From: Pararge aegeria
Lineage: Eukaryota > Arthropoda > Insecta > Lepidoptera > Nymphalidae
Length of the DNA stretch: 64,000 bases
Assembly (NCBI RefSeq): GCF_905163445.1
Contig: NC_053190.1
Span: 6,884,501 to 6,948,500, forward strand
Reading direction: 5' to 3'
Part shown: piece by piece, positions 57,171 through 64,000 of the stretch
Layout: the number at the start of each line of letters is the position of its first letter
How positions within the stretch are numbered: the first letter of the stretch is position 1
Notes under the pieces: generated by a model
What the model was told of the DNA's origin: nothing
Seen by the model: the letters and a program-made list of their open reading frames with translations, nothing else
Database searches by the model: none
Translations under genes and position numbers: made by a program

Positions 57171-57912
57171 CAACGCAAACTTTAATTCAACGATCTTTTT
57201 GAATGTAAAAAGGCGATATTAAAATTTTATTTAATTGTTAAGTTTTATTAAGAAAGCTTAAGTCAAATCCAACAAAACACGAGTTTGTCTCAAATATTTA
57301 CCACCGCTCTCATAATTATTCAAATATTAAAGGAATTTCCAATAACAAAGAAAAATAGGAAACGCCAAGCATTTTTGCGTGGAAATATTCGAAAATAGAC
57401 AACAATAAGAATTTTTAATTATATAGGCGAAGATGCTTGCTATTGGAATCTCTACAGTCTGCTTTAGATGCAATTTTATAACAACTTTGATTATAGAGTA
57501 GGATCACATATTTTCAAAAAGTAATAAATATTGGATAACTCGATAAGTCTCGAAAGTAACAAACGATCAATGAAAGTGTATACGACGACGACGGTAAAAA
57601 AAATTTAATAAAATAATTTCCATTCCCATAAGACCTGTTTTCTCAATATTTTTCTATGATCTTCTTCTTTGACTTTTCTATGGTCTTTCTGCCCTCCTTT
57701 TCTTTTTCTCAAAACTATTAAGCAAACTGAAGATTTAAGTTATTTAATTGACTTTCATGTAGGTCCATTATTTATGGCATCCTTATAATAGGGAAGTTAA
57801 TGCTAAACCTCGACATACCTTTTATTTGTCAGTGCCTATCATTTATTTATCGTATTTCATTAGAACGGCTAGAAGCCAGTTACTCTAATATATATATATA
57901 TATATCGTTAAG
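57171..57912. repeat. AT-rich interval with (TA)n at 57888-57905
   Basis: A dinucleotide TA run precedes the element at 57913. Nothing else recognised. Confidence 0.5.
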
Positions 57913-58054
57913 CAATAATCAAGTTATCGATACTATAGTCACCGGAAGTGGCGAGAGCGGACGTCTAAAGTAATCCGCTTAGCCGAGACATCGCACATTA
58001 TCGATAGTTTTCGATCTGCTTTATTTGCTACGAACTTGCACGATGTGATAAAAG
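57913..58054 (+). repeat. Duplicated element C1 with two TATCGATA sites
   Basis: Begins CAATAATCAAGTTATCGATA and contains GGCGAGAGCGGACG, AAGTAATCCGCTTAGCCGAG and ATTATCGATAG. Perfect TATCGATA octamers lie at 57925-57932 and 57999-58006. A diverged copy (about two thirds identical by eye, same order) is at 59155-59295. Confidence 0.65.
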
Positions 58055-58219
58055 ATTAATTAGTTTTGTGTCGAGGGCCAAATGCTATTGTAAAATTAAA
58101 CATCAACAACGATTCTCCAGAAATTCTCTCAAGCTAGGAGATGTGATTTGATTATTTTCATAATCGTAATCGACAGACTTATGCTGCTTGTAAGTGCCCA
58201 TCCTCGTCTCGTTTTGTTG

Positions 58220-58400
58220 CGTTTTTCCAATGTCCACATTCTGACATGACCAACGCAGCCCTTTCCTATGCGGAGTTGCCATTTCAGTACCTTAGGACCT
58301 CAATTTCAATCGGTCCTTCGACCTATGGGCCCCGTCCACAGGCATTTAAGTGTTGCAACTCACTGAGCCGTCAGTAACTCTGATTCTTATACGGATCTTA
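58220..58400 (-). pseudogene. Degenerate RTE LINE fragment
   Basis: The minus strand gives RIRVTDGSVS and, after frame changes, KDRLKLRS and GTEMATPHRKGLRW, loosely following the RVTDIAQRVAKLKW..GRW..KVLEW.PR order of RTE C-termini. Heavily decayed; could be misassigned. Confidence 0.4.
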
Positions 58401-58861
58401 ATCATGCAAAAAGACTTTGAGCAATTTGGTTTGAGCAACTGAAGAGACTATCCAGGCATTTGAGGTTGAAGATTCTGTCAGTATTTCGATAGGAATAAAA
58501 AAGACCCTTTTGTTAACACCTTCACAATATCTGTATTTTTAACAAAATCGACGTGGATTGTCCAGTAACGTTTAACTGATATTAATAAGTGCTGATAATA
58601 ATAATTATTATTATTTATTATTTATAATCACAAGTTTACGCGATATAAACCAACATATCTGGGGCTTCCCTATTCTAAAGAATAAAGATCGAACCTGACT
58701 GGTACCGGATACAAGAAACACTGATTTCAGACGGCACGTCGCTGATGGATTTAACGGTTTCGGTAGCCCGGCTAACCTAGAACTTAGAAATTTAGGCTAG
58801 TCACGAATATTTTTACAAGTTGGGTAATGTGAGATTTGTAGATTGGATTTTTATATAAATA

Positions 58862-58889
58862 CGCGGTGCGCGGTGCGCGGTGCGGTGTG
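58862..58889. repeat. 7 bp tandem repeat GCGGTGC
   Basis: GCGGTGC is repeated three times with a partial fourth, a GC-rich minisatellite-like tract in AT-rich DNA. Confidence 0.85.
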
Positions 58890-59154
58890 GTACAGAATTT
58901 ATATTTCCAAAGATTGTCGAAAAAATGTTTAATACTTTGATATTAAGGTTGCAATTTTTGTCGTTGATAGTTGGAAAAGTGGGCTGGTGATGAGTCCAAT
59001 CGAATATTGGTATTAAACTTAGATTAGCACAAATCTAATGAGTGTTCGCTATACGCTTATTAATTGAAACGAATGAATATCGTAGTACGTTAAGTTAAGA
59101 CTCTTCTCAATATTATCGATATGAAGATAGAGCACCTAAATAGTAGCCAAGCTC

Positions 59155-59295
59155 CAATAATCGAGTTATGGATACAATATTCCCGGGAGGCCGAGAGTGC
59201 GGAAGGCCCAAGTAATCCTCTTTGGCCGCGACAGCCGGAACTTTATCGATAGCTCTTCTGAATTCTCTACTTTAAACTTGAACGCCGTACGAAAG
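59155..59295 (+). repeat. Duplicated element C2 with a TATCGATA site
   Basis: CAATAATCGAGTTATGGATA, GGCCGAGAGTGCGG, CAAGTAATCCTCTTTGGCCG and CTTTATCGATAGC follow the order of 57913-58054. One TATCGATA octamer is intact (59244-59251), the other is changed to TATGGATA; another TATCGATA lies just upstream at 59114-59121. Confidence 0.65.
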
Positions 59296-61380
59296 AGTAA
59301 TAGCATCCGTATTTAAGTTACTTTTAAACTGTAACCACGCCTCCGGAATTTAAATGGTACAAATTATAATGTTCAAATTATGACCGATTAAAGAAAAAAA
59401 TGTGAAGAAAAAATCATAAATCAAAATATACTTGAAAATTTGTTTTTTTTGTTCGGTATAAAATTGTATCAATTTGCCCATTTTACCTTTTTATAAGTAA
59501 CTTATGTTTTTTTCATATCTTTGTTCGTGAAATAAATATAAATAATGCAACGTACTTACACGCGTTAGTGAATCCAGTTAGAAGAAACACCACAGTCGGT
59601 AGGTACGTAGATACGTACGTAATTTTTATATTTTTACAAAAAAAACATATCTCAATTCTTAGTAAGTATGCTTTCTTATTGTTAAGTATTCTGATCACGA
59701 AATGCCAATACTTTTATTTCCATGAAAACCATTTGGGGGTGAGCTCCGTAGGTATAGATCCATACCAAGAGTAAGTACAAAAATTGGAAAGTAGCACGCG
59801 GAAATTATATTACCTCATAAACTTTTTTTAATTATTAATTTGGGATAACAATGTGCTGTGTTATATTATAGCTTCGATAGGCTAAATGTTATTTTATTTA
59901 AATATCTTTTTTGCATACTACAGAACAAACCATGGGTGCTGTAAAATATTACAGGCAACAGGCTCTGATCTCTTCCAGGTGACTTAAACTAAAGGAATAC
60001 ACAAGAGAGACGGGAAATGACATTTAAATACATAAAATACTTTAGCGTATTATTTTATTTATTAATTTGGTGTAATTGCGATAAAGTATTATTATATTAG
60101 TATGATAATACATAAAAAGAGGAAAAAAAAGATGTACTTATAAATATTTATATAAAATACAATTGGATGGTGTTTTATGTCAATGGTTTTGACCAAATGT
60201 TTTGACGTCTGGCTGCGTTCAGCCAGTTCTTTTGGGACGACCATTGAATCCCGAAACAGCTAAGCTTCGTCGTTTGTTTCAATGTCCCCTTTTGTATTTG
60301 TACTGAGTTCGAAAAACGATGATATTCAGAAATATATAACGTACCTACCTACCTACGTACGGTTCTGAATCATATATCAATAACTTCATACGTTGCAACG
60401 TTTCAACCTAAAATGCACTAAGCGAGAAGAAAACAAAAACGAATCAACGAGTCTGCAAACGAGAGCCAGAATGAATAGAAATTATCTATCCAGATTTTAT
60501 GAAAGAGCTGCATATCTACATTATGTAAATTAAAATAATGTTTAGAGTGCATTTATAAATAAGAAATATAAATGTTTTTCACTGTCCGTTGCCGGATTAC
60601 GCTAATGTATTCTACCCTATCTGTATGGAAGCTATGAATTGTAAACTGCAGGTTAAATTTGGTCGCATCGAATACCACGAATATATTAAAGTTGCAAACT
60701 ATAAGTCACGTCATGCAAATTGTTTCTGCTATTTTGAGTTTTGAGGATACATTACCGGCGCAAAGACAAGTTTTAAACGTGAACGCATGCTTAGAAATAT
60801 TATATTATTCTACTTAGGTACAGATCTAGGTACAACTCCAACCTATACCTAAGTACTAGGTAAGTATTTCGCTTGAGTTGTACTCAACTAGGTAAATTGA
60901 ATTCTAAATAAGGCTATGAATATTTTAGAATGAGTAGCAATGTAGGTTTTAAACAAGTAAATTTAAGTTACATACGATTATGCTTACCTAATTTTCGTGA
61001 AGCTTTATTTAAACTTCTTGGTAAGAACGGTTAGTCCTACAATCGAATACAAAGAATTTAACTGAATAAATAATATGTCCCCACAAATCGTTTCCAGTTT
61101 CCGACAATCTTTGTTTTAGAGACTTGTGTTTTTGCTTGGTATTATTTTTGTAAAGCTAACTTTGTAATTTTTTTATCCAGATAATATTACTGAATCATTT
61201 AAGGAGGAAAGCCATTATTATTCATGTAAATTTTAAGAATAACATTTAATTTTTTCGTTGTGAACATAGATTTCATTAATAGTTTAAGTTCTTTGAAGAA
61301 CCTCACTGAAGACTCCTAAAGCGATTTTTTGTAATTATTTTGAGAACATAAACCATATTGAGTCGGATCATGGGGTAGAG
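59296..61380. other. No feature seen
   Basis: AT-rich; overlapping frames at 59513-59774 on both strands are featureless. TACCTACCTACCTACGTAC occurs near 60345. Confidence 0.4.
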
Positions 61381-61800
61381 CGACTGCTAAGCTCGAGGCG
61401 AGCAGGGCCGCCAGCTATCCAGCAAGCACGTGAGCCGCTCCAGGGACCATTCATGTCGGAGGGCGGCGGCTGCGCGCGCAGCGATCAATACGAAGGCTCG
61501 AAGGCGGGCAGTGCCCGGCCCGCCGTGCGACCTCTCGCACGCTCCACGCGTCCGCCGCCGCGGCCGTGAGCCCATGACAGCCCTCCACAGATGACGGAGC
61601 CCGCCCGCCACTTACGACAGCGCCGAACTCGCCCCGCACCCAGCCCGCCTTCAGGAGCCGCGCCCGTTGCGGGCCCTCACAGTGCGACGACAAGGTACGG
61701 AAATCGATACCACGCGAACACCCGCAGCAGCTTCGTTGACCGGTGGTCACCCTGCCCTCGTGGTCTTGCGCACACCCATCACCAGTCGGCACTGACTGGG
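61381..61800. promoter_or_regulatory. GC-rich, CpG-rich island (candidate promoter/first exon)
   Basis: By count 289 of 420 bases (69%) are G or C, against a strongly AT-rich background on both sides. CpG dinucleotides are abundant. On the plus strand an ATG at 61591 opens a proline/arginine-rich frame that reaches a good splice donor, AAG|GTACGG, at about 61694. On the minus strand GTC|GTAAGT at about 61613 is also a strong donor. The long frames on both strands (61451-61837 and 61387-61611 minus; 61591-61827 plus) are expected in GC-rich DNA and none has a recognisable domain. It could be a host promoter with first exon, an internal exon or an unusual repeat. Confidence 0.45.
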
Positions 61801-62934
61801 GGAACCTTTGTAACATGCGCTTTATAAAAATTACCATCCAAAATTATACCAGGTATTTAAAAACTTAAGGTTGTATCGAAAATATCACTTTCGGTGATAA
61901 GGTCACGATTTTAATTTTATATCTTGATTTCTTACATACATTGTATGTATTCTTTTCTATGCAATAATGTTATAGAAAATCATCTTCACTTATATTTATT
62001 TAAATATTATATCATACCGTGTTATAAAATAATTAATTGAAGTTTACTTTCTTTTAATAAACATAAATTTTACGTTCGGTTAGTTTAATTTTTATTTTAG
62101 TACAAAAAGCATGGTTTTCCCGTGATACGAAAGCCAATACGTGTGATATAACTTTGCATGGTCTATCTTTGTGCCTCATTATGATAATATTACTATTATA
62201 GTCAAGTTATACAGAAATTATGATTTAAATATCATAACTTTTTGAAATCCAATAATGGAGTCACAGCTAAATATAAAATAAATAAAAGTATCATAGCTAC
62301 ATGCAACATACGTTGTACAGTGTTATACACTGCTTATAAATATCAAACGTAAAGCACTAATTTGTTCCATTCTCGAATTGGTATATGTCAGTAATTAAAA
62401 TTTAAAATTTAAATAGGTTCCTATTTTTTATATTACTTAATAGGTAGATACATGTTACTTACTTATAAACAAAAAAAATAATTATAATTTAATATTTTAC
62501 AAAGGATATGCCGTCCAAAAATAATGTTTTATTTCTTTTAATTTATGCATTTTCGTAGTACTGAAACAGCACAATGTAAGAAAGAATGTAACACGCCCTT
62601 TTAATGTTTAACATTAATAATAACAGTTTACATGTCCAACTTGTCTTTTTCATGAATCTGAGGATCAGACATTAAATGCAAGTGTTGCATTAATTAAATA
62701 GAAAAATAATTACTAAGTTTTAAATTAAGAAAGAATTAGTTATAGAAATCGACCAAGAAAGATAACAACATAATAAGCTAACTGAATATTATACTTAACG
62801 CTACTTTTAGCGACAATCAAAATAATCTGTACGGTGGAATTTTTCACCTTTTTTATTTAAGCTAAACTAGAATAAAACACAATATGCACGCTTTGCTTTC
62901 TACGAGTATGAATTGGGAGGGTGGCTCATAATAT
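61801..62934. other. No feature seen
   Basis: Strongly AT-rich. Confidence 0.45.
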
Positions 62935-63032
62935 GAGAGCTCTAGGTTAGTCATTGGAACCGGGAATCGAACCCAAGACCTCGTGATCAGTGGTCCAGTA
63001 TGCTAACAACTAGACTAACGAAGCAGTTTGAC
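62935..63032 (-). mobile_element. tRNA-Asp-like SINE head, family D
   Basis: The minus strand reads GCTTCGTTAGTCTAGTTGTT, AGCATACTGGACCACTGATC, then a perfect B box GGTTCGATTCC. Compared with a real tRNA-Asp the acceptor stem does not pair and the anticodon loop is altered, so it is a SINE head and not a tRNA gene. Confidence 0.7.
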
Positions 63033-64000
63033 ATAATTAAAAATATTTTTAATCTTTGATTATATAGGTACTACAACCACAATTGCTGAATGGTCATATC
63101 GTCAATAATTTTTACCTAAAATTAAATGTAAAAAAGAGAGGAAGACAACTCTTAAGATAGAGCGACGATATTTTAAAGTATACACTGAAGTACTCGAGCT
63201 TAACTAACCGCAAGAACAACAGCTTTCTTTCTATATAATTCCCGATGTCGGTGTATGGTAAGTTATCCTCTTTCTTTCACTAACTGGGCAACCCTACCTA
63301 TATACGTATATATTATATACCTATATACGTTTGGCCAGTTATTATATGCTGGTCACATCATATCTGCCATGTTGGAATTGTCGTATGGCATTTACAAGCG
63401 GCACGTAAGCCTTAGTAAGTTTAAAAATACAAATCGCGGTTTAACATAAAGTGGCACTCCCTACTTATTAGAGCTTCTCTTTTTACACCAAATACAACAA
63501 AGCAGTTACACTTGTCAACCAGACCGTAATAAATAACAAGCCGCAAAGCTTGTGGAAACTATAAGTGGAAACTGATTTCCATTAAAGCTTTCCAACTCGA
63601 CCATCACTATTCAAAAGTAGCTTACAAAACCGCGTAATAGCAAAATCGATAAACTGATTACGTCTAACACGAACATTCTGTAGAGGGCAAGGGTTGAAAT
63701 GTGTAGGGTTGCCAGTGGGAATATTTTGTGTAACTATTCAAACATCTCCAGATTTAAAAAAATCTTGTAAGAACAGTTTTTCCGTTAGGGTGTGATAAAC
63801 GACTAAGACATCGGGAAGTATCTTTACATCGTTCGAGTCCATGTAGGACTGAAGTGCATCAATAATGTAGTCGTATTTATATCAAAATACCCACCAACTC
63901 AATGTCATGAACATTGGTTGTTAATCAAATATAATTTTAATTGTTTCTAGAAAATATGAATTTATATTCATCAAAAGTTCAATTATTTACCCACTTTATA
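63033..64000. other. No feature seen
   Basis: AT-rich to the window edge; the 64-codon frame 63255-63449 has no family features. Confidence 0.4.

Noticed and set aside
61451..61837. 128-codon minus-strand frame in the GC island
   Set aside because: Stop codons are rare in GC-rich DNA, and overlapping frames on both strands are open; no domain supports any of them.
62950..63030. Possible tRNA-Asp gene (minus strand)
   Set aside because: Acceptor stem does not pair and the anticodon arm is degraded; a related copy at 6770-6880 shows it is a SINE head.

Overview
The window looks like gene-poor nuclear DNA from a moth or butterfly (Lepidoptera). Sequence evidence: an AT-rich background; frequent TAGGTAC/GTACCTA words; and many dispersed repeats of kinds I associate with lepidopteran genomes, namely tRNA-headed SINEs, RTE-type LINE ends with a GATGAT tail, Helitron-like pieces with a hairpin plus CTAG end, and hAT-type elements starting CAGTGGCGTGC. 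A nymphalid (perhaps satyrine) host is a guess from the SINE at 49995-50253. No database was searched, and family names are recognition from memory.

I found no host protein-coding gene, rRNA, genuine tRNA gene or CRISPR array. Every long open frame is either short and featureless or a shadow of a transposon. Recognisable protein remnants are only reverse-transcriptase C-termini of LINEs at 8146-8246, 20585-20975, 35560-35958, 46641-46799, 49890-50545 and, faintly, 58220-58400. The window is therefore probably intergenic, or one very large intron.

Layout: 0-10 kb holds scattered old repeats, a local direct repeat (2.6/3.0 kb) and a ~140 bp inverted pair (4.0/5.6 kb). 10-20 kb is SINE-rich, with two nested insertions (a LINE tail inside a SINE at 14.07 kb; a Helitron-like element inside a locally duplicated repeat at 18.25 kb). 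20-37 kb mixes an RTE pseudogene, Helitron-like elements and two copies of a Jockey/CR1-like LINE, with a repeat-poor block at 22.9-26.2 kb. 37-53 kb has seven repeat-rich clusters, including MITEs at 44.6, 45.4 and 51.8 kb and an RTE element split by a SINE at 50 kb. 53-64 kb has a 1.6 kb hAT element with an exact 8 bp target duplication, a diverged pair of elements carrying TATCGATA sites (57.9/59.2 kb), and a ~420 bp island of about 69% G+C at 61.4 kb that is the best candidate for a promoter or first exon.

The most unusual signals are near-perfect snap-back palindromes with small loops (best: 30 bp arms at 43390-43456), the GC island, and the TATCGATA pair. The repeats also record a relative chronology of insertion, with SINE tails that appear to be borrowed from the LINE families in the same window.
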